Source: Acidobacteriota bacterium (GTDB lineage Bacteria; Acidobacteriota; Terriglobia; UBA7540). Taken from it: a stretch of DNA of 64,000 bases. Numbering within the stretch: position 1 is the first letter of the stretch; each line of letters opens with the position of its first letter. A model generated the notes under the pieces. The model was not told the DNA's origin and did no database searches. It saw nothing but the letters and a program-made list of their open reading frames with translations. Made by a program: the position numbers and the translations under genes. Location of the stretch: positions 62,001 to 126,000 of the forward strand of contig JAJYLL010000001.1 in the NCBI GenBank assembly GCA_021787735.1, written 5' to 3'. Below are positions 26,494 through 34,704 of the stretch, piece after piece.

Positions 26494-28474
26494 CCTTTGC
26501 CCTCAACAATATGACGGTGCTTTGCGCCTCCTGGTTGTTTGGGTCTGTCTCAAACCCTTGGGCGTATTCTTTCAGTGCCGTATCCCTGTGCCCATTGGCC
26601 TGCGCTATGCGGGCCAGCCCAAAGTGCGCGTGGCTGTCATACGGGTTGTTTGCAACTGCGGCTCTGTAGGCCTCTGCCGCACGCGCCAAGTCCTGTTGCT
26701 TTAAATAAACGTCTCCCAGTCCGTCATAGCCCCTGAAATTAGGCGCCGCATCAACAGACTGCTGAAACTGCCTTGCCGCCTCATCAAGACGCCCTTCCTT
26801 AACATACAACTTCCCGAGCTTGTTGTGGCAACTTGGGATCAGGGGCGACAGGGCAACCGCGGCGCGCAACTGCAATTCCGCCTCTTCTAACCGGCCCTGA
26901 TCCATCTCCATGCTGCCGAGATTCAGGTGAGGGTCGGTGTAATCCGGCTTGTGCAGAATCGCTGCGCGAAAGTAATGCTCAGCCTGCTGGTATTGCTTTC
27001 TGCTGGCATAGATCAGCCCCAGGTTGGTAAGAGTGATGGGAGAGTTGGGGTTTAATTTAAGCGCTATAGTCCATTCCTTCTCAGCTTCGTCAATCCTGCC
27101 GTGGTTCCAGGCAACCACCCCCAGGTTTTCCCGAATGTTGGTAGCTGTGGGTGAAACTTCCAGCGTCTGGTTGTAAAGTGCTTCATCGCTGCGCCAGTCG
27201 CGATTCCGCGTGACCACGCGCACGACAAGCAGCAAGGCAATGATGCTGGACGCGCCCGCCAGCATGTATCTCCAAAAATGCTGCCGTCCATCCAGCGACC
27301 TCCAAAGCTCCACGCCCGCCCAACCTGCCAGCCAGCAGAAACCCACTGACGGCAAATAGAGATAGCGCTCAGCAAAAACATTTCCGGCGAGGTAGCGGAC
27401 ATCCAGCACCGGAGCCAAGGTCACAAAAAACCAGATGAGTCCAAACGCCGCGATGCGGCTCCGCCTGAAAAGCAGTGCGAAAATAATCGCGCATGCAGCA
27501 ATCGCCCCAATGCCCACCAGCACGCGCGGCTCAAGCAACGACGTCCCCTTGTGGAAGACGTAATAGGCGCAAAGTTCGGCAGGCCAGAAAAGCTTCTCAA
27601 TGTACTTTCCCACAAGCGCTACTGCTGAAAGAACGCACTGGTACCAGCCGAGCTGCGCCAACTGAATTTGCGGCGCGAAGGCGCCCAGGTGCTCAACCCT
27701 GAACAACACATAGGCCAGGTCCATCAGCCAGAATTCACTGTAGCGGCGAGCCTTCTGCCAGAAGGTGGTGTCAGCGCGGTCACCTCGAAAGAAGTGTTCA
27801 TAAATCATGGCCAGCAGGGGGAACGTCAGGGACTGCTCCTTGGAAAAAATAGTCAGAGCAAAACTGACCACCGCAGCCAGCTTCGCCCAAGGCAAAATCC
27901 CGCCCTTAGGCCGACCTACGTTGAGGTACAGCCAAAAGGTAAGCAGATAGAAAAACGTCACCTCGAGGTCCGTCACAGCTGCCACCCAGGCGACCGCCTC
28001 AGTGTGGATCGGGTGAATGGCAAACAGGCAGGCGGCCACGAACGCCATTGACCGGTCTCCGAGTATGCGGTGAGCAATAGCGAACACGAGCAAGACAACG
28101 CCGACGTGCAGGCACACATTCACCAGATGGAATCCGTAGGCAAGCGGCCCAAACAAGTGGTAGCAGACCGCGTATCCCAGTGTCATCATGGGACGGTAGT
28201 AATTTGAGACCCCCTGCATCCCCACAAACGACCAGACTGTCTTGCCAAATATCTGTGGTAAAAAGTGAAAACTCTTCAGGTAAGGGTTGTCGAGCACCTG
28301 GCGGTTGTCGTCATAGACAAAGCCATTGAGAAGCGTGTTGATGTAAGGGATCGCTGCGCACAGAATGAGCGCCGCGATAAGATAAGTGTCAATCTGCCTG
28401 GTTTTGGCGTGGAATTGCACGCACTTGTCTTCTGCAGGCGGCTGGGGTCTCCTTGCCTTGCGAAAAAAAATCAT
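26474..28474 (-). CDS. TMTC-like GT-C glycosyltransferase with TPR domain (downstream of pilA)
   Basis: 666 residues. About ten membrane helices occupy residues 25-430, then tetratricopeptide repeats fill residues 435-660 (units with the pattern NLGxxxxxxGRxDEAxxxxxxAL). The first luminal/periplasmic loop has the acidic GT-C motif GFVYDDNRQVLDNPYL, as in TMTC protein O-mannosyltransferases and their bacterial relatives. These use a polyprenyl-linked sugar to glycosylate exported proteins. A GGAGGGG ribosome site supports the start. It lies between pilA (separated by a terminator) and lolA (20-base overlap). A second, diverged copy is at 29495-31336. Role in pilin or surface protein glycosylation is inferred. 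Confidence 0.85.
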   Translation of the reverse strand: MIFFRKARRPQPPAEDKCVQFHAKTRQIDTYLIAALILCAAIPYINTLLNGFVYDDNRQVLDNPYLKSFHFLPQIFGKTVWSFVGMQGVSNYYRPMMTLGYAVCYHLFGPLAYGFHLVNVCLHVGVVLLVFAIAHRILGDRSMAFVAACLFAIHPIHTEAVAWVAAVTDLEVTFFYLLTFWLYLNVGRPKGGILPWAKLAAVVSFALTIFSKEQSLTFPLLAMIYEHFFRGDRADTTFWQKARRYSEFWLMDLAYVLFRVEHLGAFAPQIQLAQLGWYQCVLSAVALVGKYIEKLFWPAELCAYYVFHKGTSLLEPRVLVGIGAIAACAIIFALLFRRSRIAAFGLIWFFVTLAPVLDVRYLAGNVFAERYLYLPSVGFCWLAGWAGVELWRSLDGRQHFWRYMLAGASSIIALLLVVRVVTRNRDWRSDEALYNQTLEVSPTATNIRENLGVVAWNHGRIDEAEKEWTIALKLNPNSPITLTNLGLIYASRKQYQQAEHYFRAAILHKPDYTDPHLNLGSMEMDQGRLEEAELQLRAAVALSPLIPSCHNKLGKLYVKEGRLDEAARQFQQSVDAAPNFRGYDGLGDVYLKQQDLARAAEAYRAAVANNPYDSHAHFGLARIAQANGHRDTALKEYAQGFETDPNNQEAQSTVILLRAKDERKSP

Positions 28475-28590
28475 TGCCCCTCCGGCTGGACACCGACCCT
28501 GAATATCGAAAGCTGATGGGCACCCGCTCTGATCAGTTTATTCATTCGGATCGGCATGGAGAACTCGTGCCGCAGGCTGGAAACCTGAAA

Positions 28591-28618
28591 GAAAACGGGG
28601 GAACCAAGTGGTTCCCCC
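28591..28618 (-). terminator. Rho-independent terminator of pilA
   Basis: On the minus strand a perfect 9-bp stem GGGGGAACC-acTT-GGTTCCCCC (28597-28605 with 28610-28618, 4-base loop) is followed by a T-rich tail (gTTTTcTTTC). It lies 43 bases after the pilA stop and before the TMTC-like gene. Confidence 0.85.
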
Positions 28619-28661
28619 CAGGAGGTGTCGGAGCAAGAAGCCCTTCAGGCAAAAAAGGAGA

Positions 28662-29168
28662 TCAGCCCGCAAGAGGCGAGTCCGCCGAACTGGCCTGCGT
28701 GTTATTCGAATTCTGTCGGATAACACCGGACTGGTCCGTGTAGTAGGAATTCGTACCCGTCGTTCCGCGAGTGACGGGGTCGGCCCAGAACTGGTAGGTA
28801 TCAATCCGTCCAGCCACAACCGGCCCGGGCGAATAGGTAAAGCTGTAACCGCTCTTTACTGCCCCCATGGCCGGCGCTGAACCGCCAGACAATACGCTGT
28901 CCACCAACCCGGACGCCGTGGAGGTGGGCATCGCGCCGCTGGCCGGCGGGCCCAGATAACCCAACGTCGCCGTGTAGCCGCTGCTATACGTTGAAGCATA
29001 AGTGACTTCAGCGGTATTGTAGGTCCTCAACGATCCAACTGCCGACGCCTGGTTAGCTGCAATCCTCGACCGCAGCAGGTTCGGGATTGCTATCGCGGCG
29101 ATGATCAAGATAATCGCCACGACAATCAGCAATTCGATCAGCGAAAACCCTTTCGAATCTCTTTGCAT
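28662..29168 (-). CDS. pilA: Type IV major pilin
   Basis: 168 residues. It has the short basic leader MQRDSKG cleaved before Phe by prepilin peptidase, then FSLIELLIVVAIILIIAAIA with the conserved Glu5 of the mature protein, and a globular head. The tail is Ser/Thr/Asn-rich (RQNSNNTQASSADSPLAG) and lacks an obvious cysteine pair. Pilins polymerise into type IV pili for twitching and adhesion. AAGGAGG lies ahead of ATG. A sigma-54 promoter and TGTC palindrome sit upstream, and pilS/pilR are nearby. A terminator follows the gene. It is monocistronic by these signs. Confidence 0.95.
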   Translation of the reverse strand: MQRDSKGFSLIELLIVVAIILIIAAIAIPNLLRSRIAANQASAVGSLRTYNTAEVTYASTYSSGYTATLGYLGPPASGAMPTSTASGLVDSVLSGGSAPAMGAVKSGYSFTYSPGPVVAGRIDTYQFWADPVTRGTTGTNSYYTDQSGVIRQNSNNTQASSADSPLAG

Positions 29169-29223
29169 TCAATCCTCCTTTGACCTTTCTGAATCTTCCA
29201 ATCTGGCAAAATCACTCACGATG

Positions 29224-29240
29224 TAGCACCTGATGTTCCA
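29224..29240 (-). promoter_or_regulatory. Sigma-54 (-24/-12) promoter of pilA
   Basis: On the minus strand TGGAACATCAGGTGCTA matches the sigma-54 consensus TGGCACG-N4-TTGCW with the invariant GG-N10-GC spacing. The predicted start is near 29214, leaving a 46-base leader with AAGGAGG before the pilin ATG at 29168. A PilS/PilR pair with a sigma-54-activating PilR is encoded upstream. Confidence 0.75.
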
Positions 29241-29285
29241 CATCGGCGAACGGCAGAAAAATCTTTATTCGACCGGAGATATCTG

Positions 29286-29392
29286 AAAAGACAAAAGTTA
29301 TCCGATTGTAGGTCCACACACTAGATTCTAGTTTTGTCAGAACGACCGTAAAAGCCGATTTTTGTCGAAACCATATGACAAAAATTGACACT
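29286..29392 (-). promoter_or_regulatory. Candidate PilR enhancer sites upstream of pilA
   Basis: A perfect 9-bp inverted repeat ATTTTTGTC-N10-GACAAAAAT (29358-29366 and 29377-29385) is accompanied by further TGTC/GACA copies at 29290-29293, 29335-29338 and 29387-29390. They lie about 75-175 bases upstream of the predicted sigma-54 start, the usual distance for an enhancer-binding activator. PilR of Pseudomonas is known to bind clustered TGTC motifs. The gap 29169-29494 holds no gene. Confidence 0.6.
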
Positions 29393-29494
29393 CAAGCAAT
29401 CCCTTCACGAATATTTTCGGCCGCGATACTGCCACTGCGCTCAGGACAAATAATCGCACGAGTGAGCGAGGTCGACCATGGTCCCACCCATACC

Positions 29495-31336
29495 TCAGTT
29501 CCTGCTGGCTTTTTCAGTCTGTATCTTAATAGCCTCGATCTGCTGCTCCGCCCCTGTTTCACCGGGAAAGTTCTTCAACTCTTCTTGAAATTGCGCCAGA
29601 GCGCCGGGGATATCCCCTTTAAGTTTGAGGATCATCCCTAGCGCAAAATGATAGGCCAACCCGGATGGCTGGAGCTTGAGCGCGTGCCGTACAGCCTTTT
29701 CAGCGCCATTGGTGTTGCCAAGTTTCAGCCATGTCAGACCCAGATAAAAATACTCGTCGCTGTCGACACCGTTCACTGCAATGGCTCGTTCGAAGTACTT
29801 TTCCGCTTCCTGCAGCCTGCCCATGCGGTAACTAGTGTACGCGGTGTTGTAGATCGCCAGCCAGAAATTCGGGTCCTGTGCCAGGACTTCACGGTAGAGG
29901 GCAAGTGCTTCGCCGTACCGGCCCTTTTCTCCGAGGGCATTGGCAAGATTGGTACGGGCCAGCTTGTTTTGCGGTGTGCGCTCCACTCCCCTCGTGTAGA
30001 GAGTTATGTCGTTCGCCCAGTAACGGTCCTGAAACGCAGTGGAAATTCCCAGCACCAGCGCCAGCACCAGAACTAAAGCCGTCTGAAACGCAGGCAATCC
30101 CCAATCCGACACCTTCCGAGATGGAATCAGGCGGAATGCCATGGCGAGCAGAAGCGAAAAGCCAATTGACGTCAGATAGAGGTAACGGTCGTGAGCGATT
30201 TCTCCAACAGGCAGAACCGATAGGTCCAGTAAAGGGACGAAGGGGACGAGAATCCACACGGAGGCAAAGAGTGCTACCCGCATGTCTTTGGACGATTCTC
30301 TTCCCAGCCTGCGTACGAGGATCCAGACGAGAAAACCGATGGAGGCCAAAGCGGCCAGGGGTAGAAAGAACGACACCAACTCCGGCGTCTTGATATAGGG
30401 AACGTCGTAAAAAACGCTGAGGTTGAATGGCCAGACCAGGTGTCGCAAATAGAACAGCAGCAATTGCGGCCAGGTAAAAACAATGGTCGAAACAGACAGC
30501 GGCACCATCGTGTGCCCAAGCCCCTTTATCACATGCCAACGCACTGCCAGATACACAAACGTCAGCAGCACGAACGGGCTGACCCGAACCACGCAGGCCC
30601 ACGTGCGCTCAGTGACCTTCCGGAACGAGCAGGAAGGGCGCGAAGATTCCGTCCACAACCACTCGTACGCAACGATGATGATCGGCAGGATCAGCGCCGT
30701 CTCTTTTGACAGCATTGCAAGTGCGTAGAGCACAAGGGAACACGCAAGCCATGCCCGGCTGCGCGGCCCCTGTTCCCGGGCGTTGAGATAGCACAGGAAA
30801 GATGGCAATAAAAACAACGCCAGCAACGGGTCAGTAACACCCGAAACCCATGCTACGGATTCTATGTGTACTGGATCCACGCCAAAAATCAGCGCGGCGA
30901 TCAGCGCCGTTCGGGAATCTCCCGTCAGTCTCCTGGTGAGAACATACACCAGGTAGGTCACACCCATTTGCGCCGCGACGCTGAGCAGGTGCCATCCTGC
31001 CGCATACGGACCAAATATCTTGTAATTGAGCAAAAGGTACAGCAGGAAAATGGGTCGGTAATAATTGCCCAGAATCCCCGGGTAGGCAAAACTCCAGACT
31101 GGCTCAAAAAAATAGTGCGGAGCGTAGCGCCAGGCATGGACCTGAACATTGGCCAGGATCTGCCCGCGGTCATCATAAACAAACTTGAACCAGAGGGTAC
31201 CACTGTATGCAAGGAAGGTCGCCAGCAAAACCAGGCTGATTGCAATCCACGGCGTTTTTTCAGGAAGGATTGGCTGTCCCTGGCCACCGGAATCATGGCT
31301 TCCTCCGGAACTCTCCTGGTTGGACGAATTTGTCAT
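29495..31336 (-). CDS. TMTC-like GT-C glycosyltransferase with TPR domain (between pilR and pilA)
   Basis: 613 residues. A short Ser/Gly-rich cytoplasmic N terminus precedes about ten membrane helices (residues 30-440). Residues 450-600 contain four or so TPR units (GRYGEALALYREVLAQDPNF, GRLQEAEKYFERAIAVN and so on). The first periplasmic loop carries KFVYDDRGQILANVQ, the same acidic GT-C motif as the sister gene downstream of pilA. The two differ substantially in sequence, so they are old paralogues. The gene starts 20 bases after the pilR stop and is probably part of the pil operon. Predicted to glycosylate exported protein, possibly pilin. Substrate unproven. Confidence 0.85.
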   Translation of the reverse strand: MTNSSNQESSGGSHDSGGQGQPILPEKTPWIAISLVLLATFLAYSGTLWFKFVYDDRGQILANVQVHAWRYAPHYFFEPVWSFAYPGILGNYYRPIFLLYLLLNYKIFGPYAAGWHLLSVAAQMGVTYLVYVLTRRLTGDSRTALIAALIFGVDPVHIESVAWVSGVTDPLLALFLLPSFLCYLNAREQGPRSRAWLACSLVLYALAMLSKETALILPIIIVAYEWLWTESSRPSCSFRKVTERTWACVVRVSPFVLLTFVYLAVRWHVIKGLGHTMVPLSVSTIVFTWPQLLLFYLRHLVWPFNLSVFYDVPYIKTPELVSFFLPLAALASIGFLVWILVRRLGRESSKDMRVALFASVWILVPFVPLLDLSVLPVGEIAHDRYLYLTSIGFSLLLAMAFRLIPSRKVSDWGLPAFQTALVLVLALVLGISTAFQDRYWANDITLYTRGVERTPQNKLARTNLANALGEKGRYGEALALYREVLAQDPNFWLAIYNTAYTSYRMGRLQEAEKYFERAIAVNGVDSDEYFYLGLTWLKLGNTNGAEKAVRHALKLQPSGLAYHFALGMILKLKGDIPGALAQFQEELKNFPGETGAEQQIEAIKIQTEKASRN

Positions 31337-31356
31337 GTTCGGAAGGGCCAGTGCCC

Positions 31357-32727
31357 TTACACCCCGTGCTTCTTGGCGTAGTGACGAAACGACCGGTAGG
31401 ACATGTGCAGTAGATCCGCTGCGCGCGCGCGAACGCCGCCCGCCTGGCGCAAAGCTTCTACCAGGTAACGTCTTTCAACGCGTGCAACCTCGGTTTCAAA
31501 CTCCACACCCTCCTTGGGAAACAGGAGGGTGTCCTCGCCGGCTGGCGCCGTCCCCTGCAATGCTGCTGGAAGGTGCTCGCTGCCCACATGACCATCGCGA
31601 TTGCCACTCACGGCCACGGCGTGTTCGACGGCATTCTCCAATTCACGAACGTTGCCCGGCCAGTTGTAATGCATCAACGCTGAAAGCGCCACAGGCGCAA
31701 AATCGTTGAGAGGTTTCCCCATTTCCAGCGAGTATTTCTTAAGAAAATGTCGCGCCAGCGGCTCAATGTCATCCCTGCGTTCGCGAAGCGGCGGAACGTG
31801 GATCGGGATCACACTCACCCTATAAAAGAAATCCTCGCGGAATCGGCCATCTGTCACCATGGCCTTCAGATCGCGATTGGTAGAGGCAATCAGGCGCACG
31901 TCAACTGGCACGTCATGCGTTCCGCCGAGCGGGCGGACCATTCTTTCCTGCAGCACGCGAAGCAGTTTAACCTGCATGCCAGGGCTGGTCTCGCCGATTT
32001 CGTCCAGAAATAGCGTACCTCCCGACGCCGACTCGATAATTCCCTTGCGGTTAGTATCGGCGCCTGTAAAGGCCCCCTTGAGATACCCGAAAAGCTCGCT
32101 TTCAAGCAGCGTTTCTGGAAACGCTCCGCAGTTGATGGACACAAACGCCTTTTCGCGCCGTTGGCTGGCTTCATGGATGGCGCGCGCCACCAGTTCTTTT
32201 CCGGTTCCGCTTTCACCGGTAATCAGCACCGTGCTGTTGGTAGGGGCCACGCTTCGGACCATCTCCAGAATGGCCTTGATCTTTTCGCTGCGCCCCACGA
32301 TATTTCCCTGCGCAAAGACCCGCAGCATCTCCCGGCGCAGGCGGGCGTTTTCTTCGTGCAAGGCCATTTCTTCAAGAGCACGATCGACAACCAGCTTGAT
32401 CTCTTCCACCAGCTTGTCCGTCTTAATTACGTACCGATAGGCGCCCAGGTTCAGAGCCTGAATGGCAGTCGGCATGGTCGGGACGGCGGTAATCAGAATG
32501 AAGGCGGCAGGACTGCGGCTAGCTCTCGCATGGTGCAGCAGGTCGATCCCCGTAAGGTCCGGCATACGGATATCGGCGACAATCACGTCATACACCTGGG
32601 ATTCAATCTTTGTCATGGCCAAGCGGCCGCTGGTAACCGTCTCGACCACATGGCCCGCCTTGCGGAAAGCTATTTCCAGGACCTGGCAGATCGATTTTTC
32701 GTCGTCCACAATCAGTAGTCTTGCCAT
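31357..32727 (-). CDS. pilR: Sigma-54-dependent response regulator PilR
   Basis: 456 residues. Start at 32727 (MARLLIVDDEKS) because it opens the receiver domain. The longer frame to 32805 adds an unconserved stretch. The receiver has the acidic pair DDE and the phospho-Asp in VADIRMPDLTG. The AAA+ domain has Walker A GESGTGKELVA, GAFTGA (as GAFTGAD) for sigma-54 contact, and Walker B GGTLFLDEIGE. The C-terminal Fis-type helix-turn-helix is RARAADLLHMSYRSFRHYAK. It should activate pilA, whose promoter carries sigma-54 and TGTC elements. pilS lies immediately upstream. Confidence 0.93.
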   Translation of the reverse strand: MARLLIVDDEKSICQVLEIAFRKAGHVVETVTSGRLAMTKIESQVYDVIVADIRMPDLTGIDLLHHARASRSPAAFILITAVPTMPTAIQALNLGAYRYVIKTDKLVEEIKLVVDRALEEMALHEENARLRREMLRVFAQGNIVGRSEKIKAILEMVRSVAPTNSTVLITGESGTGKELVARAIHEASQRREKAFVSINCGAFPETLLESELFGYLKGAFTGADTNRKGIIESASGGTLFLDEIGETSPGMQVKLLRVLQERMVRPLGGTHDVPVDVRLIASTNRDLKAMVTDGRFREDFFYRVSVIPIHVPPLRERRDDIEPLARHFLKKYSLEMGKPLNDFAPVALSALMHYNWPGNVRELENAVEHAVAVSGNRDGHVGSEHLPAALQGTAPAGEDTLLFPKEGVEFETEVARVERRYLVEALRQAGGVRARAADLLHMSYRSFRHYAKKHGV

Positions 32728-32841
32728 CTTTTTGCTTTCGCCCGGTTTGCCGTCTTTCGAAGTGTTGAAGGACAACTGTGCGATTGAATCAGCGTAGCGC
32801 GCCACCCGCCTCAGACTTTTTCCAAATCATCCGGGCAGAAC

Positions 32842-34560
32842 TCAACCTTCGCTGCCGGCGTGGGTTCTGATTTCTTCCGACTTCTCTGCAGGCGGGGCCT
32901 TCGGTAGCTCGAGAATAAATTCCGTTCCCCGACCGCGAGAAGATTCCACATGAATGTGGCCACCATGGCCCTGCACAATCTGGTAAACAATCGCCAAGCC
33001 CAGTCCCGTTCCACGCGAAAACCCGGGCTGGAAAGGCTCAAAGAGTTTCTCAAGCTGACCGGGTTCAATTCCCACACCGGTGTCATGAAAAACGATCAGC
33101 GCACCCCCGTCAGCCGCCCCCCTGACCTCCACCGTGAGCGTTCCGCCATTCTCCATCGCTTTCAGAGCATTGTCGCAGGTGTTCCAGAACACCTGCCGGA
33201 GCTTGTCAGCGTCCGCCTCAATCGTGACCGGCAAACGGGGCAGCTTGCGCTCTATTCGCACCCTTTCCGGATAGTCCGGCATGTTCCGAAGAAGAAGCAG
33301 TGTCTCTTCGATCAGGACCACAACGTCGACTTCGGAAAACTCAAACCGTTGTTCGCGCGAATACAGCAGAAAATCTGAAACCAGTTTGTTCAAGCGTTCC
33401 GACTCACGACTGAGGATATTGATCAGCTTTCGTTCGTCTTCGTCGAGCTTGCCTACAGATTCCAGCACTTTTGCCGATCCTGAAATAGAGGCCAGAGGGT
33501 TGCGGATTTCGTGCGCGATGCCTGCCGCCAGTCGCCCAAGCGTGGCCATCCGGTCCTTCAAGCGGGACTGCGCTTCCAGGCGCTTCTGCACCGTGAGGTC
33601 CTGCAAACTGTAAATAAAACCCGCCGTCCCGCTCTCTGGAATCACAAGTTGCGACACGGCTACCCCCATGATCCGTTTGTCACCCAGCGGATCCCAAAAT
33701 TCAACCTCCTGCCGTCCATGAGCGGAAACCAGCGAGCGAAAGCCCTCAGATCGCGGACCCAGGCTAGCCAAAATCTTGTCAATGGGTTCGCCCAGGGCCG
33801 AATCGCGTGTACACCCAAGGATCGCCGCGCCGGCGGGGTTGAGTTCTGTCACAATACCGTCAAGGTCCGTTGTCACCAGGCCGTCTCTCATGCTGCGGAC
33901 AACGTTTTCGTTAATTGCCTGGAGGCTCGCCACCTGTCCCCGCTTGTCAAGAAGCTCGGCGCCGGTCTTCCTGAGATTTTCTGCCAGGAAGCCGGCCAGA
34001 TAGGCCACCGCGAAAAAGCCGAACAGACTTGCAAAGATCTTTACCTGAAGTGTGCCCAGGTCCACTGGCGCACTTGAAGTACTGGCCAGTGAAGCGACCC
34101 ACGGGTGTTCTGAGGCGAAGCCGGGATAGAGGATGGGCAGATGTGCCAGTTCCAACAGGCCGCCCATCAGGATAAAGCTGAAGGCGGCCACCATAAAAAC
34201 ACGCGACCGGGGCAGCAGGAGGCTGGCCAGTATGATGGCCACCAAATAGAGCGAGAAATAATTGCTTTCAAGGTCGCCCGTCACATGAACGATCGCCGTA
34301 ATGATAAAGATGTCCGCAAACAGTTGCAGGTGGGCTTGCAGGGAATAGTCCAAGCTTATCTGGTTATAGATCAGAAAGAACAGGTTCAGGATGTACCACA
34401 GGATGACAAATCCGCCCAGATATGCGATGGAATGAACGCTTCCAGGGCTGGGGGATATCTGCTCGATCGCATAATCGATCGCAAAGACAAAGGTGATGAT
34501 AACAAACCGGATCTTAATGACCCAGGGCAGCCAGCTTTGGAGTTCGCCAGTAAATTTCAT
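32842..34560 (-). CDS. pilS: Sensor histidine kinase PilS
   Basis: 572 residues from ATG 34560. A consensus promoter overlaps the more upstream in-frame ATGs at 34578 and 34620, so they are unlikely. About six membrane helices (residues 10-190) are followed by a PAS domain (residues 215-320, VRSMRDGLVTTDLDGIVTEL in part), the H-box AAGIAHEIRNPLAS with the phospho-His, and the HATPase domain with N-box (WNTCDNALKAME), G1 (HDTGVGIEPG) and G2 (GTGLGLAIV). It senses a membrane signal, probably pilin level in related systems, and phosphorylates PilR. It ends 114 bases before pilR. Confidence 0.93.
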   Translation of the reverse strand: MKFTGELQSWLPWVIKIRFVIITFVFAIDYAIEQISPSPGSVHSIAYLGGFVILWYILNLFFLIYNQISLDYSLQAHLQLFADIFIITAIVHVTGDLESNYFSLYLVAIILASLLLPRSRVFMVAAFSFILMGGLLELAHLPILYPGFASEHPWVASLASTSSAPVDLGTLQVKIFASLFGFFAVAYLAGFLAENLRKTGAELLDKRGQVASLQAINENVVRSMRDGLVTTDLDGIVTELNPAGAAILGCTRDSALGEPIDKILASLGPRSEGFRSLVSAHGRQEVEFWDPLGDKRIMGVAVSQLVIPESGTAGFIYSLQDLTVQKRLEAQSRLKDRMATLGRLAAGIAHEIRNPLASISGSAKVLESVGKLDEDERKLINILSRESERLNKLVSDFLLYSREQRFEFSEVDVVVLIEETLLLLRNMPDYPERVRIERKLPRLPVTIEADADKLRQVFWNTCDNALKAMENGGTLTVEVRGAADGGALIVFHDTGVGIEPGQLEKLFEPFQPGFSRGTGLGLAIVYQIVQGHGGHIHVESSRGRGTEFILELPKAPPAEKSEEIRTHAGSEG

Positions 34561-34576
34561 AGGGGAACTAAAGAGC

Positions 34577-34605
34577 ATTATAGAGACTGAGTTCCCCCTG
34601 GACAA
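34577..34605 (-). promoter_or_regulatory. Sigma-70-type promoter of pilS
   Basis: On the minus strand -35 TTGTCC (34605-34600) and a perfect -10 TATAAT (34582-34577) are separated by exactly 17 bases. Transcription would start near 34569, about nine bases before the ATG at 34560. pilSR may thus be expressed independently of pilBTC, with a very short leader. Confidence 0.65.
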
Positions 34606-34704
34606 TAACTCTTCCTGCAAGGAACCTCAACCTCCGTCTCTTTTCGCCCCATAACAAAGGAGCTTCCCTTACGCCACCAGGCCGGTTGATGTCATTTCGT
34701 GAAA

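Noticed and set aside
29375-29641. Short plus-strand open frame upstream of pilA
   Set aside because: It covers the pilA control region and the end of the TMTC-like gene and has no coding features.
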